Below are positions 19,798 to 27,714 of a stretch of DNA of 64,000 bases, piece after piece. Both the position numbers and the translations under genes were made by a program. Where the stretch lies: contig NZ_LMNL01000002.1 in the NCBI RefSeq assembly GCF_001422985.1, positions 59,621 to 123,620 of the forward strand, read 5' to 3'. The DNA comes from Methylobacterium sp. Leaf117 (lineage in GTDB: Bacteria; Pseudomonadota; Alphaproteobacteria; Rhizobiales; Beijerinckiaceae). Position 1 is the first letter of the stretch, and each line of letters opens with the position of its first letter. The notes below the pieces were generated by a model. That model made no database searches, was not told where the DNA came from, and worked only from the letters and a program-made list of their open reading frames with translations.

Positions 19798-20967
19798 TCA
19801 CGGGCAGGCCGTCGCCACGGCGATGCGCCGGCCGCGCCGCAGGACGACGATCAGCGCGAGGCCGAGCGCCGCCATCGCGGCTCCCGCGACCGAGACCGCC
19901 GGATAGCCCCAGCCGAGATCGATCACGCCGCCGCCGAGGGCCGCACCGATCGCGTTGCCGAGATTGAAGGCGCCGATGTTCAGCGCCGAGGCGAGGTTGG
20001 GGGCGCGATCCGCCTCGGCCATCACCCGCATCTGCAGGGGCGGCACCAGGGCGAAGCTCGCGATGCCCCACAGGAAGATCAGCGGCGCCGCGCTCAGCCG
20101 CGAGGTCATGCCGGGCGCGAACAGCAGGAGCAGGACAATCAGCGCCAGCAGCGACGCCATGATGGTGCCGTCCACAGAGCGGTCGGCCAGACGGCCGCCG
20201 GCCCAGTTCCCGACCGTCAGTCCGACGCCGTAGATCACCAGCATGGCGCTGACGAAGGCGGCACCCGCCCCCGCCTCGATGCGCAGGATCGGGACGATGT
20301 AGGTGAAGACCGTGAACATCGCGCTCGACCCCAGCACCGTGAGGGCCAGGGCGGCGAGGACCGGGGCGCGGGCGACGACGCGCAGTTCCGAACCCATGTC
20401 GGGCGCGTCCGCGACGGGCAGCGGCGGCAGGGCCAGCCGCAGCGACACCATCGCGATCACGCCGATGCCGGCGATGCCCCAGAAGGCCGCGCGCCAGCCC
20501 AGTGCCTCGCCGACCCAGGCGGCGAGCGGCACGCCCCCGATGGTCGCGATGGTCAGGCCTGAGAACATCGCCGCGACGGCGGCCGCGCGACGCTCGGGCG
20601 GCACGAGGCCGGCCGCCACCACCGAGCCGATGCCGAAGAAGGCTCCATGATTGAACGAGGTGACGATCCGGGCGCCGAGCAGCATCGTGTAGCTGTCGGC
20701 GAGCGCCGAGAGCAGGTTGCCCAGGGTGAAGATCCCCATGAGGCCGACCAGAAGGGCGCGTCGCGGCATCCGGGCGAAGCCCAGGGTCATCAGCGGTGCC
20801 CCGATCAGGACGCCGAGCGCATAGGCGCTGACCAGCAGCCCCGCCGTCGGGATCGAGACCCCGAGATCGCTCGCGATCAGCGGCAGCATACCCATCGGGG
20901 TGAACTCTGTGACGCCGATGCCGAAGGCACCGATGGCCAGGGCCAGCAGGGATGGATGGAGGGTCAT
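19798..20967 (-). CDS. MFS transporter, DHA1 (AraJ/drug efflux-like)
   Basis: A 389-residue protein with 12 predicted membrane spans. The first span reads LLALAIGAFGIGVTEF, followed by MGMLPLIASDLGVS, and the loop after span 2 has GFARMPRRALLVG, features of AraJ/YdhP-like DHA1 carriers that export sugars or drugs by proton exchange. The substrate is unknown. ATG at 20967 is the first methionine in the conserved region. The divergent LysR gene, 116 bp away, probably controls it. Confidence 0.85.
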   Translation of the reverse strand: MTLHPSLLALAIGAFGIGVTEFTPMGMLPLIASDLGVSIPTAGLLVSAYALGVLIGAPLMTLGFARMPRRALLVGLMGIFTLGNLLSALADSYTMLLGARIVTSFNHGAFFGIGSVVAAGLVPPERRAAAVAAMFSGLTIATIGGVPLAAWVGEALGWRAAFWGIAGIGVIAMVSLRLALPPLPVADAPDMGSELRVVARAPVLAALALTVLGSSAMFTVFTYIVPILRIEAGAGAAFVSAMLVIYGVGLTVGNWAGGRLADRSVDGTIMASLLALIVLLLLFAPGMTSRLSAAPLIFLWGIASFALVPPLQMRVMAEADRAPNLASALNIGAFNLGNAIGAALGGGVIDLGWGYPAVSVAGAAMAALGLALIVVLRRGRRIAVATACP

Positions 20968-21083
20968 GGCATGACGTCCCGGCACGGGGTTTTTGAGCAG
21001 TTGTTCCGGACATGCACATGATACCATCCGGGACAGGGCGGTAGTCCCGTTTCCGGATCGACATCTGTGCGTCAGGAGCACGA

Positions 21084-22103
21084 ATGCAGCGCGACAAAAT
21101 CGATCGTACGGGGGAGATGGCGACGTTCCTCGCGGTGGCGCGAGACGGCAGCCTGTCCGCCGCCGCCCGCACGCTGGGACTGACCGCCTCGGCCGTCAGC
21201 CGCATCGTGGCGCGCCTCGAAACCCGCCTCGGCGTCCGGCTGATCGTGCGGACCACCCGTACCCTGCGCCTCACCGCCGAGGGCGAGAGCTATGCCCGGG
21301 CGGCGCGGCGCATCCTCGCCGACATCCAGGAGAGCGAGAGCGCCATCGCCGATCAGGCCTCGCCCCGCGGCCGGGTGCGGATCAGCACCGCCTCGGCCCA
21401 TGGCCGGCTGGTGATCGTGCCGCTACTGGCGGAGTTCGTGAGGCGCTATCCCGGGATCTCCGTCGACATCGATCTCAGCGACCAGATCGCCGACATCCTC
21501 GACGGACGGGCCGACGTGGCGATCCGCTTCGGAACCCTGCCCGACAGCCCGCTCACGGCGCGACGGCTGGGCGAGACGGGCCGCACGATCGTGGCCTCGC
21601 CCGCCTATCTGGCGCGTGCCGGGGTGCCGGTCGTTCCGGCCGATCTCGCACGGCACAATTGCCTGGATTTCAATTTCCGCCGCGCCGAGCCCGGCTGGCC
21701 GTTCCGCGAGGCGGGGCGCGATTACCTGTTGGCGGTCGGCGGCAACATGACCGCGAATAACGGCGAGACGCTGGTGCAACTCACCCTCGACGGGATCGGC
21801 ATCACCCGCGTCGGCCATTTCCATATCGTCGACGATCTTGCGAGCGGTCGCCTGGTGCCGTTGCTGGAGCCCTACAATCCGCAGGACCGAGAGGCCATTC
21901 ACGCGGTCTTCGTCGGCGGCGCCGCGATGCCGGCCCGCATCCGGGTCCTCATCGACTTCCTGGCGGAGATGCTGCGGGCGCCGACCGGGGCGGAGGGCAC
22001 CCCGCAGGAGGACGGCGCAAACGAAAGGGGCGCTACCCTTTCGGATAGCACCCCCTCGGATCGGCAGGCCCCGCGAACGGGGCACGCGATCTCCCTTAGT
22101 TGA
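21084..22103 (+). CDS. LysR-family transcriptional regulator
   Basis: A 339-residue regulator: an N-terminal winged helix (MATFLAVARDGSLSAAARTLGLTASAVSRIVARLE, about 12-46) followed by a periplasmic-binding-like effector domain. It is about 40 residues longer than usual at the C-terminus, and that tail is of low complexity. The divergent MFS gene is the probable target; a CGGGAC-N9-GTCCCG inverted repeat lies in the shared promoter region near 21031-21051. Its last 8 bp overlap the stop end of the convergent pqqA copy at 22096, and the pqqA terminator hairpin falls within its tail. Confidence 0.88.
   Translation: MQRDKIDRTGEMATFLAVARDGSLSAAARTLGLTASAVSRIVARLETRLGVRLIVRTTRTLRLTAEGESYARAARRILADIQESESAIADQASPRGRVRISTASAHGRLVIVPLLAEFVRRYPGISVDIDLSDQIADILDGRADVAIRFGTLPDSPLTARRLGETGRTIVASPAYLARAGVPVVPADLARHNCLDFNFRRAEPGWPFREAGRDYLLAVGGNMTANNGETLVQLTLDGIGITRVGHFHIVDDLASGRLVPLLEPYNPQDREAIHAVFVGGAAMPARIRVLIDFLAEMLRAPTGAEGTPQEDGANERGATLSDSTPSDRQAPRTGHAISLS
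22027..22054 (-). terminator. Terminator of the pqqA pair, inside the lysR 3' end
   Basis: On the minus strand GGGGTGCTA pairs with TAGCGCCCC (one G-U wobble) around a 10-nt loop and is followed by TTTCGTTT. It lies 42 bp after the stop of the second pqqA. Confidence 0.65.
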
Positions 22104-22185
22104 AGGGATCGATCTCGGCGGACTCGTAGCTGGTGACTTCCATGCCGACGCAGATCTCGGAAACGATGGGGGCGGACCACTTCAT
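22096..22185 (-). CDS. pqqA: PQQ precursor peptide PqqA, downstream copy
   Basis: A 29-residue peptide that is the substrate for pyrroloquinoline quinone synthesis: the Glu and Tyr of the EVTSY segment (Glu16, Tyr20) are cross-linked by PqqE with PqqD and become PQQ. The sequence MKWSAPIVSEICVGMEVTSY followed by ESAEIDPFN is almost the same as known Methylobacterium PqqA. AGGAGTGACGTC precedes the ATG at 22185. The protein is identical to that of the copy at 22264 and the coding DNA appears identical too, while the leaders differ. No pqqB-E follows: transcription runs into a hairpin in the convergent lysR gene. Confidence 0.95.
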   Translation of the reverse strand: MKWSAPIVSEICVGMEVTSYESAEIDPFN

Positions 22186-22263
22186 GACGTCACTCCTGGT
22201 TGGTTATGGTTGGAAAGAGCCGAACCCGACAGGTTCGACGCGTCTTCGAACTCAGGCCGGGCC

Positions 22264-22353
22264 TTAGTTGAAGGGATCGATCTCGGCGGACTCGTAGCTG
22301 GTGACTTCCATGCCGACGCAGATCTCGGAAACGATGGGGGCGGACCACTTCAT
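22264..22353 (-). CDS. pqqA: PQQ precursor peptide PqqA, upstream copy
   Basis: First of two tandem pqqA genes in the direction of transcription, 78 bp before the second. Same 29 residues, including the cross-linked Glu16 and Tyr20. AAGGAGTTATCCC before ATG 22353 is a strong binding site. PQQ is the cofactor of methanol dehydrogenases in the periplasm and is needed in large amounts; doubling the precursor gene would raise peptide supply relative to the processing enzymes. PqqB-E must be encoded outside the window. Confidence 0.95.
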   Translation of the reverse strand: MKWSAPIVSEICVGMEVTSYESAEIDPFN

Positions 22354-22894
22354 GGGATAACTCCTTCGTGCTCGACGCCCTTGATATGCCGTTGGGTTGG
22401 GCACAATACAAGTGGACGCTACACTTATATTTCTCATAGGGTTGGCGGATATCGCGGGTCCAACCCTGGGTTTCAGTGGAAACTCTACGCCGTCCGAGGC
22501 TCGAACCGGCGATATGGTGCTGGATTGGAACCCGCGCGTGTCTCGCGTGCGATCCGCCTCGGAGATCGCGCGGTGGCGACGGCGCGGGATCCGACCCGCT
22601 CCGCCGGGGGAAAGATCCCGGCCCGGTCGGATTCGGCTTGACGCCCCGGGGAGGGGAGGCGCACTCACGCGCCGCCGAGCGGTTCCGCGCGTGATTCCCT
22701 GGTGTTTCACAACGTGCGGCGCGCCCCTCGGCTCCCTCTCGACGAATCCAATGCCCAGCGACAGTCCCGACCGATCGCCCGCGCCGTGCCCGGCCGCCTC
22801 CGCCCCTCGCGCCTGACGCCCCGCTGACCGGGCGCGGGTGCCCGATGCGGACGGCCGTTCACGGCCGGATCGCGCGCCCCTGCGAGGTGAGCCC
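22354..22894. other. 541-bp divergent region between pqqA and mgtE
   Basis: No convincing gene. It should hold the pqqA promoter (minus strand) close to an AT-rich stretch at about 22395-22445. Within it AAGTG-N7-CACTT (22410-22426) is an inverted repeat that could be an operator. The mgtE side is GC-rich without a recognisable Mg2+ riboswitch. Confidence 0.5.
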
Positions 22895-24265
22895 ATGAAC
22901 GAGATCGCCCCCTTCCCGGCCGGCATCGACCCGGCGGTCCTCGCCGCCCGCCTCTCCGACGAGCGTGCGCCCGACATCGTCGAGGCCCTGAACGAGGAAG
23001 CTCCCGAGGTCGCCGCCGCCATCCTGCTGGGCCTGCCGCTGGAGCGGGCGATCGAGGTGCTCGACCAGCCGGAACTCGATTGCGCGGCCGACATCATCGA
23101 GATGCTGCCACGCGACCGCGTCGCCTCCTACCTGTCGGGAATGTCGGCGGACCGGATCACCGACCTGTTCCGGGAGATCGAGGAGCCCGGACGCTCGGAC
23201 CTGCGCGCCCGGCTCGACGCGGAGACCCGCGGCGCCGTCGACCATCTGAGCGCCTATGGCGAGGAGACGGTCGGCTCGCTGATGACGACCGAATTCGTCG
23301 CCGTGCCGGGCAACTGGACCGTGCAGCAGACTCTCGACCACGTCCGGCACGTCGAGAAGACGCGCGAGACCATCTACGCGATCTTCGTCCTCGATCCGCG
23401 CACCCGCGCCCTGACCAAGGCCGTACCCCTGCGCCGGCTGATCTCGGGCGATCCGGGCGACAACGTGCTCTCGGTGGCGCCGAACCGGCGCCCGCTGGCG
23501 GTGTCGCCGACGGCCAGCCGCGAGGAGGCCGCCCGCCTGATCTCGAAATACGACCTCCTGGCCCTGCCGGTGATCGACGCGGTCGGCCACGTCATCGGCA
23601 TCGTCACGGTCGACGACATGATCGACGCCATGGTGGAGAAGCAGACCCAGGACGTGCAGCGCTTCGGCGGCATGGAGGCACTGCCCGAGCCCTACATGGA
23701 TATCGGCTTCGGCACGATGATCCGGAAGCGGGCCGGGTGGCTCTGCGCCCTGTTCCTCGGCGAGATGATGACCGCCACGGCAATGCAGGGCTTCGAGGGC
23801 GAGCTCGAAAAGGCCATCGTGCTGACCTTGTTCATCCCCCTGATCATGAGTTCGGGCGGCAATTCCGGCAGCCAGGCGACGTCGCTGCTCATCCGTGCCC
23901 TGGCGCTGCACGAGGTGCGCCTGCGCGACTGGTGGCGGGTGGCCCTGCGCGAACTGCCCACCGGCCTCGTGCTCGGCATGATCCTCGGGGCGATCGGCAT
24001 CATCCGTATCGTGATGTGGCAGAAGATCGGATTGTACGATTACGGCGAGCACTGGATGCTGGTGGCCGCCACGGTCGGAGCGGCGCTCGTCGGCATCGTC
24101 ACCTTCGGCTCGCTCACCGGCTCAATGCTGCCGTTCCTGCTTCAGCGACTCGGTTTCGATCCCGCCACCGCCTCGGCGCCCTTCGTGGCCACGCTGGTCG
24201 ATGTGACCGGGCTCGTCATCTACTTCTCGGTGGCGATGCTGATCCTGCGCGGAACGCTGCTGTAG
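22895..24265 (+). CDS. mgtE: Magnesium transporter MgtE
   Basis: A 456-residue inner-membrane Mg2+ channel. The cytoplasmic N-domain of helical repeats (LSDERAPDIVEALNEE onward) is followed by two CBS domains (SLMTTEFVAVPGNWTV and the second ending VIGIVTVDDMID) and a five-span membrane domain with the pore patch SSGGNSGSQATS (about 326-337). Length and order are normal. ATG at 22895 follows GAGGTGA. The CBS part senses cytoplasmic Mg2+ and closes the pore when it is sufficient. Confidence 0.95.
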   Translation: MNEIAPFPAGIDPAVLAARLSDERAPDIVEALNEEAPEVAAAILLGLPLERAIEVLDQPELDCAADIIEMLPRDRVASYLSGMSADRITDLFREIEEPGRSDLRARLDAETRGAVDHLSAYGEETVGSLMTTEFVAVPGNWTVQQTLDHVRHVEKTRETIYAIFVLDPRTRALTKAVPLRRLISGDPGDNVLSVAPNRRPLAVSPTASREEAARLISKYDLLALPVIDAVGHVIGIVTVDDMIDAMVEKQTQDVQRFGGMEALPEPYMDIGFGTMIRKRAGWLCALFLGEMMTATAMQGFEGELEKAIVLTLFIPLIMSSGGNSGSQATSLLIRALALHEVRLRDWWRVALRELPTGLVLGMILGAIGIIRIVMWQKIGLYDYGEHWMLVAATVGAALVGIVTFGSLTGSMLPFLLQRLGFDPATASAPFVATLVDVTGLVIYFSVAMLILRGTLL

Positions 24266-24364
24266 GGTCGACCGGGCGGGCCGGCCGATCCCGTTCGGAA
24301 GGCCGGCATCCGACTACGTCCGTCGCGACAGGTGGGGTTCGGCCGCAGGGTTCGGACGCGGGCC

Positions 24365-25111
24365 TCAGACCCGGGGCCGCAGGCTGACGTCGCTCAGCAC
24401 CGAATTGGCCAGGCGGTCGGGACCGATCTCGTTGGCGGAATAGCCCACCAGGGCCGCGAGGCTTTCGCGGGCACGCCAGACCCGGCTCTTCACCGTGCCG
24501 ATCTTGCAGCCCATCACGGCGGCGGCCTCGTCGTAGGTCATATTATCGATGGCCACCAGGGTCAGCGCCTGCCGCAGGGTGCTCGACAGGCGCCCGATGG
24601 CGGCGTTGACATCCTCCAGGTCGAGGATTCCACCCTGCGCCGGCAGAGTGACCAGCTGGGCGGCGTAACTGCCGTCGCCATCCTCGACCTCGTGGACCCG
24701 CTTGCGCTGGCCTGAATAGAACGTGTTGCGCATGATGATGGTGAGCCAGCCGCAGACGTTGGTGCCGGGCGTGAAGCTCTCGCGGTACATCCAGGCCCGC
24801 AGCATCGTGTCCTGCACCAGATCGTCGGCGCGCGCGGCGTCACGGGTCAGGGAAAGGGCGTATTTGCGCAGCCCCGCCGCGTGATCCTGCAGACCCTGAC
24901 GCACCTCCGCGGTGAGCGACTCGCCCCGGGCCGCCAGCACCGCCTCGAGGCGGGCGAGGAGGACGTCGAACCGGTCGGGCTGCTCGTCCTCCAGAGAGGC
25001 GTAGGTCTCGCGCAGATGCTGGCCGAGGGATCGTCGGATCGACGGCGCGATCTGCGGCGCCTCATTCGAGGTCAAGCGAGTCGGTACATCGGATGCGGAT
25101 TGCGCTGTCAT
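24365..25111 (-). CDS. ECF-type RNA polymerase sigma factor with N-terminal extension
   Basis: A 248-residue sigma-70 family protein. Region 2 spans about 85-155 (ARADDLVQDTMLRAW, then GWLTIIMRNTFYSGQRKR) and region 4 about 180-232 (LRQALTLVAIDNMTYDEAAAVMGCKIGTVKSRVWRARE). It resembles the EcfG/ECF15-like general stress sigma factors of alphaproteobacteria but has about 80 extra N-terminal residues, predicted helical. No anti-sigma (NepR) or PhyR gene is adjacent, so an EcfG paralogue under distant control is likely. ATG at 25111 is favoured, with only a weak AGAAGAGA before it. A long interrupted palindrome lies 15-65 bp upstream. Confidence 0.85.
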   Translation of the reverse strand: MTAQSASDVPTRLTSNEAPQIAPSIRRSLGQHLRETYASLEDEQPDRFDVLLARLEAVLAARGESLTAEVRQGLQDHAAGLRKYALSLTRDAARADDLVQDTMLRAWMYRESFTPGTNVCGWLTIIMRNTFYSGQRKRVHEVEDGDGSYAAQLVTLPAQGGILDLEDVNAAIGRLSSTLRQALTLVAIDNMTYDEAAAVMGCKIGTVKSRVWRARESLAALVGYSANEIGPDRLANSVLSDVSLRPRV

Positions 25112-25125
25112 CCAGTCTCTTCTCG

Positions 25126-25176
25126 GGCAACTGGGAACGATAAAGGCCAGCAACTGGCCGGTTCCCTTCAGTTGCC
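25126..25176. promoter_or_regulatory. 51-bp interrupted palindrome before the ECF sigma gene
   Basis: Three nested pairs of arms: GGCAACT/AGTTGCC, GGGAAC/GTTCCC and GGCCAG/CTGGCC around a CAA loop. In RNA it would form a long hairpin ending about 15 nt before the start codon, right where ribosomes bind; in DNA it could be an operator. GGAAC also recalls the -35 box of EcfG-type promoters, but a CGTT -10 at correct spacing was not found. Confidence 0.6.
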
Positions 25177-25323
25177 GAGAGTGTGCAAAACCAGGAACAC
25201 ACTCGCATCAACACAGGTTAATGGGAAGACTTTCGTAGATCTACGGCACGTTTCCGTACCATTCCGTGCCAAACTCATTGGATACAGCGAAGATTATTTA
25301 GTTTCCTCATGGAACAAAGCCGC

Positions 25324-25355
25324 AAAAAGCCCGCCGCGGCCGAAGCCGGGCGGGC
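25324..25355 (-). terminator. Rho-independent terminator (minus strand)
   Basis: On the minus strand GCCCGCCCGGC, a TTCG loop, GCCGCGGCGGGC and then TTTTT. It is placed to end transcription of the Crp/Fnr gene at 25511, 155 bp upstream of it in that direction. The stretch 25356-25510 between them holds no gene I can support. Confidence 0.75.
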
Positions 25356-25510
25356 CAAGTCTGGGGAGGAACGCATGATGCGTAGTCGGTCAACCGGCGC
25401 ACGCGGCACGTGTTCACTGCCGAAAGCGCCGAGCTCATCGACGTCCGGGAGCACGACAGCGTGGTGGTGGTGACTGGTGGGTGCCGGCCCTGCCGGCTGG
25501 CCCGTCGAGA

Positions 25511-26269
25511 TCAGGCTTCGTCGATCAGCCGGATGTATTCGGCCTCGGGCACGCCGTAGCTGTCGCCCGCGACCGCCAGCAGACCGGCCCGGTCGAGCAC
25601 CTCGATGCGGCCGCGGCGGGCCTTGATCAGGCGGTTGCCCTCGAGCATCTGCAGCGCCAGCGTCACCGTCGTGCGCTGGACGCCAAGCATGAATGACAGG
25701 AAGTCATGGGTCACGGTGAGCTCGTCGCCGATGACCCGGTCGTGGCACATCAGGAGCCAGCGGGCGAGCCGGACCTCGATGTTGTAGCTGGCATTGGCGA
25801 AGGCCGTCTGCGCCGTCTGAACCAGCAGCGTCTGGACGAAGCGCAGCAGCAGCTTGCGCAGGGTCATGCTGCGCTCGGTGGCCGAGGTCAGCTCCGCGGC
25901 CCCGATGGCGATCATCTCGCCGGCATTCTGCACGAAGTGATCGTAGGGCGTGCGGTCGCTGCCGAGCAGCACCGGCGCGGCTCCCACCACACCCTCGGGC
26001 CCGATGATGCCGACCTCGACCTTGCTGTTCCCCGACGTGGTGATCGAAGCATAGCCCGCCTCCGGGAAGAAGAGGTCCCGGATCGGCTGATGCGGCTGGA
26101 TCAACCCCTGGCGCAACTCCGTCGGAAGCGAGCGCAGATGCGGCTGAAGCAACGCGAAATCGCTTGGCGCGAGACGTTTGAGCAAACGGTTACGAACGGC
26201 AGATTGCTCTAGCAGCGACACGGCCTTGTCCCTTGGGGCAAGAGCACAAATAGTCTCTCGTGAACCCAT
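25511..26269 (-). CDS. Crp/Fnr-family transcriptional regulator (first)
   Basis: About 252 residues: a cyclic-nucleotide-binding-like beta roll (about 25-150) and a C-terminal winged helix (TVTHDFLSFMLGVQRTTVTLALQMLEGNRLI). The Fnr iron-sulfur cysteines are absent, and the roll lacks the RGE-type cAMP signature, so the signal is unknown. Proteins of this subgroup (HTH_Crp_2) often act in light, redox or stress responses in Methylobacterium. The ATG at 26269 lacks a good binding site; a GTG about 16 codons later (VSLLEQSAV) is a plausible alternative. It is divergent from a second Crp/Fnr gene. Confidence 0.8.
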   Translation of the reverse strand: MGSRETICALAPRDKAVSLLEQSAVRNRLLKRLAPSDFALLQPHLRSLPTELRQGLIQPHQPIRDLFFPEAGYASITTSGNSKVEVGIIGPEGVVGAAPVLLGSDRTPYDHFVQNAGEMIAIGAAELTSATERSMTLRKLLLRFVQTLLVQTAQTAFANASYNIEVRLARWLLMCHDRVIGDELTVTHDFLSFMLGVQRTTVTLALQMLEGNRLIKARRGRIEVLDRAGLLAVAGDSYGVPEAEYIRLIDEA

Positions 26270-26676
26270 ACACAGGAATATATACAAGCGATCCCCGACT
26301 ATCTGTACGATGCGAGACAAAGGCAAGCCCGCAAAGACGTCTGTCGGGTAGTCGACATTCGCCAAGTGTCGGGCACCACACCGAAGCCGAAGACCGGTGT
26401 TCAACCCAGCAAATTCGGATTTATAAGCCAGGAAGCTGGGGCAAATTCGTGGGAAATCCCTGGCTTGGTCGATGCTGGAAGACGCTTGCGCCTGCCGATG
26501 CAAGGGAACGATGCGCTGAGCGTCGCCTCTCCTTGCCCGGCTCTCGGCGATAGGACGCGCTAGTCGGCCCATGGGCAGGATGAACGGGCCGAGGATCAAG
26601 CAATAGTGACAGGTCATGCGAAGTGGAGCGTGAGCATCCATCACCTTGCTTCCTCGCATGCGTTGCGTGCGGGTCG
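26270..26676. other. 407-bp region between two divergent Crp/Fnr genes
   Basis: No supported gene. AT-rich near 26275-26310 and 26405-26430, where promoters for both regulators are likely. A 65-codon plus-strand frame at 26366 has no binding site and no family resemblance and is left out. Confidence 0.4.
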
Positions 26677-27462
26677 ATGAGGCCGGCATCACGCAGGACG
26701 GGATTGGTCCTCGACGCCGGCTCCGAAGTGGAAAGCCGCGCGGTTCGACCGCTCATCCATAAACTCGAGCGCTTCGGACCTCTTGCGGAGCCCGAACGGG
26801 ACCTGCTGACCCGTCTCGCCGCCGAGGCCAGCCTGGTCGCCCCGCGGACGGATCTCGCCCACGAAGGCGAAATTCCGAACTGCCTCTTCGTCTTCCTCGA
26901 GGGCATGGCCTGCCGCTACAAGGTCCGAAGCAGCGGTGCGCGTCAGATCCTCGCCTATCTGGTGCCGGGTGATTTCTGCGACGTCGATGTCGGCCTGCTG
27001 ACGCGCCGGGATCATGCGATCAGCACCCTCTCCAGCTGCCGCGTGGCCCGGATCGAACTCGATACCCTCCAGGACCTCATCGTGAATCAGCCGTCGCTGA
27101 TCCGGGCGATGCGTCGGGCGACGCTGGTCGACGACGCGACCGCGCGCGAGTGGCTGGTCAATGTCGGGTCCCGCTCCGCGATCGAGCGCATCGCCCACCT
27201 GTTCCTGGAACTGCTCCTGCGCTTGCGGGCGATCGGGCTGACGCGCGGCGACAGCTACGATCTGCCGGTGTCGCAGCTTGATCTGGCCGAGACGACCGGA
27301 CTCTCCACCGTTCACGTCAATCGCACGCTCCAGGACCTGAAGCGCCAGGGCCTCATCGAGCTGCGGTCCCGTCTCCTGACGATCCGGAACGTGCCACGAC
27401 TGGTCACCCTCAGCGGCTTCAATCCACGGTACCTGTCGCTCGAAACGGTCGGGCTGCCCTGA
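26677..27462 (+). CDS. Crp/Fnr-family transcriptional regulator (second)
   Basis: About 261 residues. The beta roll starts near PRTDLAHEGEIPNCLFVFLEGMACRYK, with a DFCDVDVGLLTRRDHAISTL stretch, and the C-terminal helix-turn-helix reads LPVSQLDLAETTGLSTVHVNRTLQDLKRQGLI. It lacks the cysteine set of Fnr. This subgroup is abundant in Methylobacterium and Bradyrhizobium and usually binds an unknown ligand. The start is uncertain: ATG 26677 is the first in-frame methionine, but residues 1-25 do not look conserved. Distinct from the regulator at 25511, not a recent duplicate. Confidence 0.82.
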   Translation: MRPASRRTGLVLDAGSEVESRAVRPLIHKLERFGPLAEPERDLLTRLAAEASLVAPRTDLAHEGEIPNCLFVFLEGMACRYKVRSSGARQILAYLVPGDFCDVDVGLLTRRDHAISTLSSCRVARIELDTLQDLIVNQPSLIRAMRRATLVDDATAREWLVNVGSRSAIERIAHLFLELLLRLRAIGLTRGDSYDLPVSQLDLAETTGLSTVHVNRTLQDLKRQGLIELRSRLLTIRNVPRLVTLSGFNPRYLSLETVGLP

Positions 27463-27513
27463 AGGGCCTCGTGCGGCCGGGCGGGGCCGCTCGCAACAGC
27501 CAGTCGCAGCCGT

Positions 27514-27573
27514 GCCTTCCTCCTGGGAGCCTTCCTCTTACGGGCCTTCCTCCTGCGGGCCTTGCGCCCGCGT
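27514..27573. repeat. Four 15-bp tandem copies upstream of fcl
   Basis: Contiguous units of GCCTTCCTCCTGCGG type (27514-27528, 27529-27543, 27544-27558, 27559-27573), with the last copy more diverged. It lies in the 252-bp gap between the Crp/Fnr gene and fcl, which otherwise shows nothing. Confidence 0.8.
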
Positions 27574-27714
27574 GCCGTGTGCCGACCTGAACCACCGTCC
27601 AGGGGCCCGATTTCCGAAGCGCCCCGTCTCTGCTATCGCGGTCCGATCTGCAGGAAGCCGGGAGGCGCGGGCGAACGCCCGGCCGGATACCGGGCTCAAG
27701 GATCCGGCCATCCG

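Noticed and set aside
21031..21051. CGGGAC-N9-GTCCCG as a definite LysR operator
   Set aside because: It lacks the T-N11-A core of LysR boxes; noted in the LysR entry but not listed as a site.
22480..22560. Possible tRNA fragment (GGCTCGAACCGGCGAT)
   Set aside because: Resembles a T-loop only over a few bases; no acceptor stem or anticodon arm could be formed around it.
22397..22816. A 139-codon plus-strand frame before mgtE
   Set aside because: No binding site, composition of random GC-rich DNA, and it covers the probable pqqA promoter.
25310..25474. A 54-codon plus-strand ORF starting MEQSRKKPAAAEAGRAKS
   Set aside because: It runs through the minus-strand terminator hairpin, has no binding site, and its second half is low complexity.
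26366..26563. A 65-codon plus-strand frame between the two Crp/Fnr genes
   Set aside because: Starts with GTG without a binding site, shows no domain and atypical codon use.
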